A stretch of DNA of 64,000 nucleotides from Collinsella ihumii (GTDB taxonomy: Bacteria; Actinomycetota; Coriobacteriia; Coriobacteriales; Coriobacteriaceae): NCBI RefSeq assembly GCF_900046475.1, contig NZ_FCOU01000011.1:1-64000 (forward strand), in the 5' to 3' direction. Shown here one piece after another: positions 12,323 to 21,721 of the stretch; within the stretch, counting starts at the first letter, position 1, and the number at the start of each line of letters is the position of its first letter. Both the position numbers and the translations under genes were made by a program. The notes below the pieces were generated by a model. The model saw nothing but the letters and a program-made list of their open reading frames with translations, was not told the DNA's origin and ran no database searches.

Positions 12323-14710
12323 CTACCCGCGGCGGCGCATGGTGATGTTGCCCTCGCCGGGCATGAGGCGGCGCACGTCGTAGACGCTTTCGACGGCGGA
12401 GATGGCGGAGAACAGCGGCTCCAGTCCGCTCGCGTCGGAAATCTCGACGAGGAAGCGCAGCGTCGCGATGCCCTCGCGGTCGGTGGCGGTCGCCGCCGAC
12501 AGGATGTTGCCGCCCGAATCTCCGATGGCGATCGTCACGTCCTTGAGCAGCCCCATGCGGTCGAGGCACTCGACCACGATCTCGACCTGGAACAGGGCGT
12601 CGGCGTCGTTATCCCACGCCACGTCGATCATGCGCTCGGGATGCTCCATGAGGCCCTTGACGTTCGGGCAGTTGGCACGGTGCACCGACACGCCGCGACC
12701 GCGCGTGATGAAGCCCACGATGTCGTCGCCCGCCACCGGGTTGCAGCAGTGCGCCAGGCGCACGAGCAGGTCGTCGCCGTGCTCGCCCTTGACCACGACG
12801 CCGCTTTTGGACTTGCCGGCGCGGGGCTTGCGGTTGGAGCCGCGCGGGGGCTGCTTCACGGTCTCGGCGATGGCCTCGGCCTTGCTGACGGGCGCCTCGG
12901 GCTTGGGGTCCAAGATCTGCTCGACCTTGTTGCCCACCATGCGCACGGCGAGCTTGCCCGCGCCGATGGCGGCGAATATGTCCTCGGGGCGCTTGTAGTT
13001 GAGCTGCTCGGCGACCGTGTTGAGCGCGCGCGTCGTGCGCTGCGTGGAGATGCCGTAGCCGCGCTTCCGCAGGTCCTTCGCGAGCATGTCGCGGCCGGCC
13101 GCCGCGTCCTCGTCCTTGGTGACCGTCGCGAAGTAGCGGCGGATCTTGGACTTCGCAGACGGCGTGCGCACGATGTTGAACCAGTCGCGCGAGGGCTTGG
13201 CCGCCTTGTTCGTCATGATCTCCACGCGGTCGCCCGTCGTCAGCTTGTGCGATAGCGGCGCCACCACGCCGTTCACCTTGGCGCCGACGCAGTGGTTGCC
13301 GACCTCGGTGTGGACGGCGTAGGCGAAGTCGAGCGGCGTCGACCCGGCGCGCAGGCTCATGACCTCGCCCTTGGGCGTGAACACGAAGATCTCCTGGTCG
13401 TACAGGTCGGTCTTCAGCGTGTGCAGAAACTCCTTGGGGTCCTCGATTTCGTCGGAGGCGACCCAGTCGAGCGAATGGCGCAGCTGGTTGATCTGGTCGT
13501 CGAGGCGCTGCGCCTCGGAGGTCTTGGATGCCGACGAGCCGCCCGAGCGCTTGTACAGCCAGTGCGCGGCGATGCCGTACTCGGCCTGCTCGTGCATCTC
13601 GTAGGTGCGGATCTGGATCTCGAGCGGGCGCGCGGTGGGACCGATGACCGTCGTGTGCAGCGACTGGTAGTTGTTCAGCTTGGGCATGGCGATGTAGTCC
13701 TTGAAGCGCCCGGGCATGGGATGCCACAGGGTGTGCACGGCGCCCAGAGCCGAATAGCAATCGCCCACCGAGCCGGTGATGACGCGAAGCGCGACGAGGT
13801 CGTAGATCTCGGAGAACTCCTTGCCCTTGCGCTTCATCTTCTGGTAGATGGACCAGTAGTGCTTGGAGCGGCCGTTGATCTGGTAGCCGGTGAGGCCCAC
13901 GCGCTTGAGCTCGTCATCGAGCGTCTTGATGGTGTCGGCCAGGAAGCGCTCGCGCACCTCGCGGGACTCGGCCACCATGCGCGCGATGCGCTGGTAGGCC
14001 TCGGGTTCCAGATAGAAGAACGACAGGTCCTCGAGCTCCCATTTGATGGAGGAGATGCCCAGGCGGTCGGCGAGCGGCGCGTAGACGTCCATGGTCTCGC
14101 GCGCCTTGAACAGGCGGCGGTCTTCGCGCAGGGCCGCCAGCGTGCGCATGTTGTGCAGGCGGTCGGCGAGCTTGACGATCACGACGCGGATGTCGTGGCT
14201 CATGGCCAGAAACATCTTGCGCAGGTTCAGGGCCTGCTTCTCGTCCATGGTGTCGACGTCGATGTTCGTGAGCTTGGTCACGCCGTCGACGAGCTCGGAG
14301 ACCGTGTCGCCGAAGATGCCGGCCACGTCGGTGAGCGACGTCTCAGTGTCCTCGACCGTGTCGTGCAGCAGCGCCGCGCACACCACGTCGCAATCCATCT
14401 TGAGCTCCGCCAGGATGATGGCGACCTCGACGGGATGGTTGATGTACATCTCACCGCTGCGGCGCCGCTGCTTGGCGTGCTTCTCGGCCGCAAAGCAGTA
14501 CGCGCGCTCGGCCTTGGCGCAATCCGCCTCGCTCATGTACTTGCGGCAGAGCTCAGCCAGACGGTCGTAGTTGTCCGCCATGATCTCGTAGGGCAGGTCG
14601 TCCGCATGGGTGTAGTGCACAAGTGCGGAGTTGGGCTGCAGCGAGCCCCGCTGGTTGGTGTGCTCGACCGGGCGCGCGCCCGTTGCCGTCTTGTTCGCAG
14701 AGGCGTCCAT
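12323..14710 (-). CDS. relA: bifunctional (p)ppGpp synthetase/hydrolase RelA/SpoT
   Basis: A 795-aa long-form RSH protein. The N-terminal HD hydrolase domain shows HDTVEDTETSL near residue 115 and KLADRLHNMRTL. The synthetase domain follows, with YWSIYQKMKRKGKEFSEIYDLVALR and GRFKDYIAMPKLNNYQSLHT. Next comes a TGS domain (IFVFTPKGEVMSLRAGSTPLDFAYAVHTEVG), a zinc-finger-like segment (LAHCCNPVAGDDIVGFITRGRGVSVHRANCPN) and a C-terminal ACT domain. It makes and degrades (p)ppGpp, controlling the stringent response on the ribosome. The HD residues are intact, so both activities are expected. The start lies 13 bp past the recJ fusion stop, indicating one operon. Confidence 0.97.
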   Translation of the reverse strand: MDASANKTATGARPVEHTNQRGSLQPNSALVHYTHADDLPYEIMADNYDRLAELCRKYMSEADCAKAERAYCFAAEKHAKQRRRSGEMYINHPVEVAIILAELKMDCDVVCAALLHDTVEDTETSLTDVAGIFGDTVSELVDGVTKLTNIDVDTMDEKQALNLRKMFLAMSHDIRVVIVKLADRLHNMRTLAALREDRRLFKARETMDVYAPLADRLGISSIKWELEDLSFFYLEPEAYQRIARMVAESREVRERFLADTIKTLDDELKRVGLTGYQINGRSKHYWSIYQKMKRKGKEFSEIYDLVALRVITGSVGDCYSALGAVHTLWHPMPGRFKDYIAMPKLNNYQSLHTTVIGPTARPLEIQIRTYEMHEQAEYGIAAHWLYKRSGGSSASKTSEAQRLDDQINQLRHSLDWVASDEIEDPKEFLHTLKTDLYDQEIFVFTPKGEVMSLRAGSTPLDFAYAVHTEVGNHCVGAKVNGVVAPLSHKLTTGDRVEIMTNKAAKPSRDWFNIVRTPSAKSKIRRYFATVTKDEDAAAGRDMLAKDLRKRGYGISTQRTTRALNTVAEQLNYKRPEDIFAAIGAGKLAVRMVGNKVEQILDPKPEAPVSKAEAIAETVKQPPRGSNRKPRAGKSKSGVVVKGEHGDDLLVRLAHCCNPVAGDDIVGFITRGRGVSVHRANCPNVKGLMEHPERMIDVAWDNDADALFQVEIVVECLDRMGLLKDVTIAIGDSGGNILSAATATDREGIATLRFLVEISDASGLEPLFSAISAVESVYDVRRLMPGEGNITMRRRG

Positions 14711-14723
14711 GGCGAATCCCCTC

Positions 14724-17700
14724 TTACATGGTTCGAGGCGTGATGGGTTTGTTCACTCGGTCAAGCATATCAGATGCAGGCGCGCTCAGCGCCCAACTCC
14801 TGAACGCGGCGAACTCCATGCGGGCATGGAGCCCCTCGAGGTAGCGGATCGAGCAGGTGAGGTCGACGCGCCCGGGATGCTCGGTCATCTGGATGCGCCG
14901 CCGCTCGTCGGCACCCGTCACGCGGGCGAAGCCGAGCTCCTCGAACACCGCGAGCCCGCACGACACCATCCGCTCCTCGACGGGGCGGCGGGCATCGATG
15001 GCGAGGCACATCTGGGCGATATCCAGATCGGACGCCTGGAAGCTGTCCTCGCCGGTGCGCGAGCGGTTCGCGCGCCACATGGTCTGCAGGGCGCGGTACA
15101 GCGTCACGAGCTCCTCGCGCTCGGGCGCCGCCGAGTCGAGCAGGCGCTCGTTGATGCGCGCGTCGCGCGTGGAATAGAGCAGGTGGATGCGCGCCGGCTT
15201 GCCGTCCCTGCCCGCACGGCCGCTCATCTGATTGAACTCGATCGACCCGAACGGCATGTGGTAGAGCACCACATGGCGGATGTCGGGGAGGTTGACGCCC
15301 TCGCCGAACGCGGAGGTCGACACGATGCAGGACAGCGCGCCGCTGCGGAACGCGTCCTCCACCCGCCTGCGGTCCTCGCGCGGAAGGCCGGCGTTGTAGA
15401 ACGCGATCGAGGCGGCGAGCTCGGGGACGCGGCGGCGCAGCATCCGGGCAAGCGACATGGACTGCTCGCGCGAGTTGACGTACACCACGCACTTCTCGCC
15501 GGTCGCGACGATGGACACCAGCCGGTTCTCGCGGCTCGACAGGTCGCGCTCGTCCTCGAGCTCGAGGTTCTCGCGCACCGTGTCGTCCACGATGACCCGG
15601 TCGATGGGGATGAGACGGCGGATCTCGTCGCACACGCGGTCGTCTGCCGTCGCCGTCGCGGCGAGCACGGTGGGGCCGCCCATGCCCTTGAGGACTTCCG
15701 GGATGTCGAGATACGCGCTGCGCTCTCCCCCGCGGGCGAGCCCCGCGTGGTGCGCCTCGTCGATCACCACGAACCCGATGCCCGCGGCCTCGGCGAAGCG
15801 GCGGCCGTTGACAACCAGGAACTCCGGCGTCGTGAGGATGACGTCCACTTCGCGGCGCGCCAGGCGCGCGAAGGCGCGATCGCGCGCGGGACCCAAGGTC
15901 TCCCCCGTGAGCACGACGACCCTGAGCCCCAGGTCGGCCAAGGCCGAGATGAGGTGGAACGACTGGTCGGCGACGAGCGCGCGCAAGGGGTACACCAGCA
16001 CGCTCGAGCGTCGGCGGGCCAGGGCCTCGCGGGCGGCGTGCACGTGGAAGATGAGCGATTTGCCGCGGCCCGTGCCCATCACGGCGAGCACGTTCTCGCC
16101 CGCCGCGAGGGCGTCGAGGGCCTCGACCTGCGCCCGATGCGGGCGCGCCGTCCCGATGAACGCATGGATGAGCGTGCGCGTGAGCTCGTCGTAGGAAAGC
16201 TGGGACAGGATGGAGCGCCGGTCGAGAGCCAAGACGGGGTCCGCCTCGCGGGGCGCCGCGTGCACGCGGCACGCCTCCTCGAGCCGCCGCTCCGTCTCCT
16301 CGTGCTCCGACGCGTCGGGGCTGTCGCACGAATGGCACAAGATGTCCTTCACCATGAGCTTGGGCTTGACGCGCCCCTGCCAGTGCTCGGCGACCGCCTC
16401 GAAGACCAGGTCGACCACCGAGTCGCAGCAGACGCGCTCGGCGATGTCGGGCACGCGGAACATGATGGCGGGCACGCTCGAGACGCCATCGGTCGCCGTA
16501 AAGCGCATGTGCTCTCCCCCGCGGCCGACCTGGGCGCGATCGCACATGGTCACGCCCGTGGCGGCGAGCAGAGGGACCTTGTTGCCCTGGCCGAACGGCT
16601 CGAGCCGGCCGATCTGCTCGATGGTGTCGATGTCGAGCTCGGACAGCGAGACCGTCGCGGCGACCTCGTGCTTGTCCTCGAAATCCTCCGCGGGGAGCCG
16701 GCCGAGCACGTCGGACAGGCGGGCGCGCAGATCGTCCAGACGGTCCGCCTCGACGGTGACGCCCACCGCGCCCGCATGGCCGCCGAACCGGATGAGCAGG
16801 TCGGAGCACTGCTCGACGGCGTCGAACAGGTTGACCGACCCCACCGAGCGCCCGGAGCCGCGCGCGACGCCGTCCGCGATGGAGAACAGCAGGACCGGCA
16901 CGTGGTAGCGGTTGGTGATGCGGCTCGCCACGATGCCCTTGACGCCCTCGTGCCAGCCCTCCCCGCCCACGACGATCACGCGGCCGCCGTCATAGGTGCG
17001 CTCGACGAGCGCCATCGCCTCGTCGGTGAGCTTCGCCTCGATGTCGCGGCGCTCCTGGTTGATCTGCTCGAGCTCGGCGGCAAGGCGGCCGGCCTCGACG
17101 GCGTCGGTCGCGAGGAGCAAATCGAGCGCCAGCGTCGGGTCGGCCATGCGCCCCGCCGAGTTCAGGCGCGGGATGAGCGAGAACGACAGGGCGTCGGCCG
17201 TGATGGTCGCCAGGTCGGTACGCGAGATCCCGGCGAGCGCCAGGTAGCCGGGGCGCGAGGTGGCGCGCATGTGGGCGATGCCGTCGGCGACGAGCGCGCG
17301 GTTCTCGGGCGTGAGCGGCATCATGTCGGACACGGTGCCCAGAGCCGCAATCTCGGTATAGGAGCGCCACAGATCGGGCATGCCACGGCGCGCGCCGAGC
17401 ACCTGCACGAGCTTGAGCGCCACGCCGGCGCCGGCGAGCTCGCGGCTCGGGCTTTCGGCGGCGAGCTTGGGGTCGGCCACCGGGATGCCGCGCGGGACGA
17501 GATCCGAGGGCTCGTGGTGGTCGGTCACGGCGATGTCGATCCCGAGCGCCGTGAGCTGCTCGACCTCCTCACGGGCGGCGATGCCGTTGTCGACCGTCAC
17601 GATCAGCGAGGGGCGGCACTTCTCCGCCACGCGGGCGAGCGCGGCCGACGTGAGGCCGTAGCCCTCCTCGAACCGATGCGGGATGAACGGGTGGACCGTA

Positions 17701-18035
17701 GCGCCCATGGTGCGCAGGGCCTCGGTGAGAAGGCAGGTCGACGTGATGCCGTCGACGTCGAAATCGCCGAAGACCGCGATGGACTCGCGCTCGTCGAGCG
17801 CGCGCTCGATGCGGTCCGCGACCTCGGCCATGCCGGGGATGATGGCGGGGTCGGCCCAGTCGCGCTCAAGCGACGGGGTCAAGAACAGCCGACCCTCCTC
17901 GGGCGTGCGGATCCCGCGCGCGACCATGATGCGCGCGACGAGCGGCGCCACGCCGAGCTCATGGGAGAGTTTCTGCTCCAGGTCGGGATCGTTTTGGGCC
18001 ACCGTCCAGCGGCGCGATGTCTTAAGCGATGCCAT
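14724..18035 (-). CDS. recJ: RecJ exonuclease fused to RecQ-like helicase
   Basis: A 1,103-aa protein, about twice the usual RecJ length. Residues 1 to about 560 are RecJ: VFGDFDVDGITST (DHH motif I), VTVDNGIA, the TDHHEP signature and the DHHA1 part RVIVVGGEGWHEGVKG. The rest is an SF2 helicase: Walker A MGTGRGKS, FVVIDEAHHAG (motif II, DEAH), LAATATADDR (motif III), STSAFGEGVNLPDIRHVVLYHMP and QMSGRAGRDG (motif VI). RecJ degrades single-stranded DNA 5' to 3' and normally needs a RecQ helicase to open the duplex, so the fusion joins the two steps of end resection. First gene of the recJ-relA-MBL run. Confidence 0.95.
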   Translation of the reverse strand: MASLKTSRRWTVAQNDPDLEQKLSHELGVAPLVARIMVARGIRTPEEGRLFLTPSLERDWADPAIIPGMAEVADRIERALDERESIAVFGDFDVDGITSTCLLTEALRTMGATVHPFIPHRFEEGYGLTSAALARVAEKCRPSLIVTVDNGIAAREEVEQLTALGIDIAVTDHHEPSDLVPRGIPVADPKLAAESPSRELAGAGVALKLVQVLGARRGMPDLWRSYTEIAALGTVSDMMPLTPENRALVADGIAHMRATSRPGYLALAGISRTDLATITADALSFSLIPRLNSAGRMADPTLALDLLLATDAVEAGRLAAELEQINQERRDIEAKLTDEAMALVERTYDGGRVIVVGGEGWHEGVKGIVASRITNRYHVPVLLFSIADGVARGSGRSVGSVNLFDAVEQCSDLLIRFGGHAGAVGVTVEADRLDDLRARLSDVLGRLPAEDFEDKHEVAATVSLSELDIDTIEQIGRLEPFGQGNKVPLLAATGVTMCDRAQVGRGGEHMRFTATDGVSSVPAIMFRVPDIAERVCCDSVVDLVFEAVAEHWQGRVKPKLMVKDILCHSCDSPDASEHEETERRLEEACRVHAAPREADPVLALDRRSILSQLSYDELTRTLIHAFIGTARPHRAQVEALDALAAGENVLAVMGTGRGKSLIFHVHAAREALARRRSSVLVYPLRALVADQSFHLISALADLGLRVVVLTGETLGPARDRAFARLARREVDVILTTPEFLVVNGRRFAEAAGIGFVVIDEAHHAGLARGGERSAYLDIPEVLKGMGGPTVLAATATADDRVCDEIRRLIPIDRVIVDDTVRENLELEDERDLSSRENRLVSIVATGEKCVVYVNSREQSMSLARMLRRRVPELAASIAFYNAGLPREDRRRVEDAFRSGALSCIVSTSAFGEGVNLPDIRHVVLYHMPFGSIEFNQMSGRAGRDGKPARIHLLYSTRDARINERLLDSAAPEREELVTLYRALQTMWRANRSRTGEDSFQASDLDIAQMCLAIDARRPVEERMVSCGLAVFEELGFARVTGADERRRIQMTEHPGRVDLTCSIRYLEGLHARMEFAAFRSWALSAPASDMLDRVNKPITPRTM

Positions 18036-18365
18036 GGTTCACCGCCGATGGCTGAAGCGGCATGAACATGCCGCGCGACGAAAGCATGCTGTGCATGGGA
18101 ACACGTCCTTGGAATATGGCCCGCTGCGGCAGGCCGTGCTGTTGAACGCCTTCCATTATACGCATGGCGCGGACAGCTGCGCCGCGCCTCCGGCCGGCGG
18201 TGCCTTTTGGGGCGGGGTCGTGCCCACGCCGGTCAAGCGGAGGCAAGAAAACGAACAGTTGAAAAATGTTCGCTGAGACAACACGGGGACGGCGCGTTCG
18301 CGGCAGCGGTGCGGTAGCATGACTCTTGCTGCCTTTTTTCGTTCATATGGAAAGGTCATCCGTCC

Positions 18366-19385
18366 ATGGCAAACCGCTATCAGCAGCTGGGGTCGTTTCT
18401 CCAGAGCCACATGACGATCTGCGTGCCCGCATGCGTCGCCGTCGGCGTGCTGCTGCCGCAGGTCTTCGGCCCGGTTTCGGCCGTGGGCCCCCTCATGTTC
18501 GCCATCATGACGTTCCAGGGCTCGCTCAACAACACGTTTCTCCAGCTCATGCAGGTGTTTCGCCATCCTTTGCACCTGCTGATCATCCTCGGCGTCATCA
18601 TGGTCCTCATGCCGGCGCTCGCCTTTGCGTGCGCGTCGGCGCTGTTCGCCGGCAACCCGGACCTCATCACCGGTATCGTGCTGGAATACAGCGTCCCCAT
18701 CGGCGTGGTCAGCTTCATGTGGGTCGGCATGTACCGCGGCAACACCTCGCTCGCGCTGGCGGCGATCCTCGTCTCGACGGTCGTCTCGCCGCTCACCATC
18801 CCCGCCACGCTCTCGATCCTGCTCGGCGCCACCGTGCACATCGATGCGCTGGGCATGGTCGTGGACATGATCTTCATGATCGCCGTGCCCGCGATCGCCG
18901 GCATGGCCGTCAACGAGCTCACCCGCGGCTGGGGCCATGAGAGGCTCTCGCCCGCCATCAGCCCGGCGTGCCGCGTGCTCATGCTGCTCAACATCACGGC
19001 AAACTCCACCAAGATGAGCGCCTACGTGCTCGATATGAATCTGCAGCGCATCGAAGCCGCCTTGTTCGTGCTGGTATTCGCCACGTCCGGGTTCATGATC
19101 GGGCTCGCCATCGCCCGCCTGCTGCACGGATCGCAGGACCTGCTCGTCACCATGAGCTTTGACTGCGGGCTGCGCAACATCTCCTCCGGCGCGACGCTGG
19201 CGGCGCAGTATTTTCCCGGCGAGGCGGTCTTCCCCATCATGTGCGGCACGATCTTCCAGCAAGTTCTCGCGGCCACGTTCGGACGCACCATCGAACGCAT
19301 CTGCAGCGAGGACACCGCCGAGCGCGACCGCAAGATCGGGATCGCCAAGGCGCTCGTGAGCAGGCACCGGCAGCAGCGTCGATAA
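18366..19385 (+). CDS. bile acid:sodium symporter family transporter, copy 1
   Basis: A 339-aa protein with 9-10 hydrophobic segments spanning nearly its whole length, of the BASS/SBF type. Motifs FAIMTFQGSLNNTFLQL, GIVLEYSVPIGVVSFMW, DCGLRNISSGATLAAQYFPGEAVFPIMCGTIFQQ fit the family, whose GLRN-type core binds sodium and substrate. Members move bile acids, pantoate, pyruvate or keto-acids; the substrate here is not readable. AAAGG lies upstream of the ATG. It is followed 30 bp later by a close paralogue, so the pair is a tandem duplication and probably one transcript. The C-terminal tail is charged and cytoplasmic. Confidence 0.85.
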   Translation: MANRYQQLGSFLQSHMTICVPACVAVGVLLPQVFGPVSAVGPLMFAIMTFQGSLNNTFLQLMQVFRHPLHLLIILGVIMVLMPALAFACASALFAGNPDLITGIVLEYSVPIGVVSFMWVGMYRGNTSLALAAILVSTVVSPLTIPATLSILLGATVHIDALGMVVDMIFMIAVPAIAGMAVNELTRGWGHERLSPAISPACRVLMLLNITANSTKMSAYVLDMNLQRIEAALFVLVFATSGFMIGLAIARLLHGSQDLLVTMSFDCGLRNISSGATLAAQYFPGEAVFPIMCGTIFQQVLAATFGRTIERICSEDTAERDRKIGIAKALVSRHRQQRR

Positions 19386-19415
19386 TCGAGAGCACGAACC
19401 CTACGAGAAAGGCGG

Positions 19416-20429
19416 ATGGACCCAATGGAACAGTGGAAGCAGATGGGCGCGTTCATCGGCAGGCACATGGCATACTTCGTCCCGCTCTGCGTGATCGCTG
19501 GCGTCATGTTCCCCAGCGTGTTCGGGCCGCTGAAGGCCATCGTGCCGTTCATTTTCGCCGTGATGACGTTCCAGGGAGCGCTCAACAACACCTTCAAGCA
19601 GCTTGTTGCCGTATTTCGCCATCCCTTGCGCCTGCTGGTCATCCTCGCGGTTGCCGAGATCTTCATGCCGTGTCTGGCCTACCTGCTCGGCTCGCTGCTG
19701 TTCGGCGACAACGTGAACCTGCTGACCGGCGTCGTTTTGGAGTACAGCGTGCCGATCGCGGTCATCAGCTTCATGTGGGTCGGCATCTACGACGGCGACG
19801 GCCCGCTGTGCCTGGCATCCATCCTGGTATCCACCGTCATCTCGCCCGTCACGATCCCGGCCACCCTGTCGATCCTGCTCGGCGCCTCCATCCATATCGA
19901 CGCGATGAGCATGGTCAGCGACATGGTGGTCATGATCGCCCTGCCCGCGCTCGCCGGCATGCTCGTCAACGAGTTCACGCGCGGCTGGGGCCACGAGAAG
20001 CTCTCGCCGGTGCTCAGCCCGGCAAGCCGGCTCATCACCATCGTGCTCATCACGGCCAACTCGACGTCTATGAGCGAGTACATGCTGAACATGAATTGGC
20101 AGCGCCTCGAGGTCGCCCTGTTTATCCTCGTTTTTGCCACGAGCGGCTTTTTCTGGGGCCTGCTCGCCGCTCGCATCCTGCACGGCTCCCAGCCGCTGCT
20201 CGCCACCATGAGCTTCACCTGCGGTCTGCGAAACATCTCGTCCGGAGCGGTGATCGCCGCGCAGTACTTCCCGGGCGAGACCGTGTTCCCGGTCATGTGC
20301 GGTACGCTGTTCCAGCAGATCCTCGCCGCCACGTTCGGCCACATCATCGAACGGCTGTGCGCGGAGGACACCGACGAGCGCGAACGCAAGGTGTCGATCG
20401 CCCAGCGCATCCTCAAGCGCAGGCGCTGA
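19416..20429 (+). CDS. bile acid:sodium symporter family transporter, copy 2
   Basis: A 337-aa paralogue of the preceding gene, aligned end to end with no gaps of note (FAVMTFQGALNNTFKQL, VVLEYSVPIAVISFMWVGIYDGDG, CGLRNISSGAVIAAQYFPGETVFPVMCGTLFQQ). The same number of membrane segments is predicted. Differences cluster in loops and at the N-terminus, suggesting diverged specificity rather than a recent copy. The pair could also work as a heteromer. The start ATGGACCCAATGG has GAGAAAGGCGG upstream. Confidence 0.85.
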   Translation: MDPMEQWKQMGAFIGRHMAYFVPLCVIAGVMFPSVFGPLKAIVPFIFAVMTFQGALNNTFKQLVAVFRHPLRLLVILAVAEIFMPCLAYLLGSLLFGDNVNLLTGVVLEYSVPIAVISFMWVGIYDGDGPLCLASILVSTVISPVTIPATLSILLGASIHIDAMSMVSDMVVMIALPALAGMLVNEFTRGWGHEKLSPVLSPASRLITIVLITANSTSMSEYMLNMNWQRLEVALFILVFATSGFFWGLLAARILHGSQPLLATMSFTCGLRNISSGAVIAAQYFPGETVFPVMCGTLFQQILAATFGHIIERLCAEDTDERERKVSIAQRILKRRR

Positions 20430-20439
20430 GGACGCGCCG

Positions 20440-20463
20440 TCGCCGACCCGAGACAAGGTCGGC
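20440..20463 (+). terminator. candidate terminator of the symporter pair
   Basis: The stem GCCGACC / GGTCGGC with an eight-base loop lies 11 bp past the stop of symporter copy 2. There is no clear T-run, so the call is weak. Confidence 0.4.
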
Positions 20464-20517
20464 GGCGCCGTCCTGCCCTCTATTGAGCCGGAGGGCCCCG
20501 GACGGCACCCTCTCCTG

Positions 20518-20736
20518 GGGAAAGTGGCTAGAAATTTCTGTTTTGCTGTTGCGGTGCCGCGCAATCGGGCCCAAAGACCGTCGTCGGCGCCGCCTCTCCC
20601 CTCGCCAGGGCCGTATCTGAGGCATTTGAGGTCATGCCGGGTGCATCATGAGCGGCCAATACAGATATACCGGTCAAAACGAACACCCTTATCCGAGCCG
20701 GCTGACAGCAGAATAGAAATTTTAAGCCACTTTTCC
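20518..20736. repeat. 219-bp element with 32-bp imperfect terminal inverted repeats
   Basis: The ends 20518-20549 and 20705-20736 are inverted copies (core AAAGTGGCT...AATTTCT...TGCTGT) with about five mismatches. The interior of about 155 bp has no gene. This is the shape of a MITE-like non-autonomous element. It fills the gap between the symporter pair and the HAD gene. Confidence 0.55.
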
Positions 20737-20799
20737 GGAGTGAAGATGCGGCCGGAGCGGCGCGAAGATCGCGGGTGCCCGCTCCGATACCGCAGGACA

Positions 20800-21609
20800 T
20801 CAGATCAGGTCGAAGTGCTCCAGTGCACGGGCCAGCCCGTCGTCATCGATGTCGCCGCACACGTAGTCGGCGGCGGCGCAGGCGGCGGGATCGCCGTTGC
20901 CCATGGCGACGCCCGTCGCGACGAAGCGCAGCATGTCGGCATCGTTCTCGCCGTCCCCGAAGGCCATGGTCTCCTCGCGCGCGATGCTGTACAGGTCGAG
21001 CAGGGCCCTCATGCCCGCGACCTTGCCGCCCCGGGCGGGAACGATGTCGTACGCGCCGCGATGCCAGCGGGTCGCCTTGCAGCCGGGCAGACGGCGCATC
21101 AGGTCGTCCTCGCGCAGGGAGTCCTCGTAGACGATGGCCTTGAGCACCTTATGGCCCGGCAGCGGCACGTCGACGGGCGGCACGGGCGTGGACACCTCTT
21201 CCTCCACCCTGCGGACATGGTCGTTGATGAAATTGGCGTACATCCGGGTCGACTCGTAGAACAGGATGGGACGGCGCCGGGCGGAAAACTCCTCGAGCAG
21301 CACGTCCAGGTCACGTCCCCCGATGGGATCGGAGAAGACCACGTTGCCCCGGGCGTCTCGGGCCTCCTGGCCTCCGACCAGCACGTATCCGTCGAAGTCG
21401 AGTCCGTCGAGAGGAAGGAAACCGAATTCCGGCAGCGAGCGCCCCGTCGCCACGAAGACCTTGCACCCGCGGCGGTGCAGCTCTGCCAGAGCCGCCACGG
21501 TACTCGGCGGAACGCGCCCGGCGCGATGGGAGACGAGCGTCCCGTCGACGTCGAAGAACACGGCGCGGGGCGCCGGGGCCAGCTGGCACCGCTGTTCGTA
21601 ATCGGTCAT
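20800..21609 (-). CDS. HAD superfamily hydrolase (Cof-type, IIB)
   Basis: A 269-aa cytoplasmic protein with the four HAD motifs. Motif I is FFDVDGTLVSH with the nucleophile Asp and the acid/base Asp; motif II is FVATGRSLPE; a conserved Lys lies in RGGKVAGM; motif IV is FGDGENDADMLRFV. The large alpha/beta cap between motifs II and III is that of subclass IIB (Cof/YidA-like), which dephosphorylate sugar phosphates or pyridoxal phosphate. Substrate unknown. The start at 21609 has AGGAGGG 7 nt upstream, which decides against a start 34 codons earlier. Single gene. Confidence 0.9.
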   Translation of the reverse strand: MTDYEQRCQLAPAPRAVFFDVDGTLVSHRAGRVPPSTVAALAELHRRGCKVFVATGRSLPEFGFLPLDGLDFDGYVLVGGQEARDARGNVVFSDPIGGRDLDVLLEEFSARRRPILFYESTRMYANFINDHVRRVEEEVSTPVPPVDVPLPGHKVLKAIVYEDSLREDDLMRRLPGCKATRWHRGAYDIVPARGGKVAGMRALLDLYSIAREETMAFGDGENDADMLRFVATGVAMGNGDPAACAAADYVCGDIDDDGLARALEHFDLI

Positions 21610-21721
21610 GAGACGGCCCTCCTGCCTGCTCGATCCTGTCGCTGCGCAGATTATAGCGTGCGCGCCGGGAACGTGCGCCGCCGTTCGCCTCGCCCCCTTG
21701 GCGGACATCCCGCGAACCGCG

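Noticed and set aside
13292-14743. A 483-codon plus-strand frame opposite relA
   Set aside because: Mirror frame of relA codons (Val/Leu/His-rich) with no domain resemblance.
14631-18065. A 1,144-codon plus-strand frame opposite the recJ fusion
   Set aside because: High-GC shadow frame: His/Arg/Asp-rich with no motif, while the minus strand has clear RecJ and helicase motifs.
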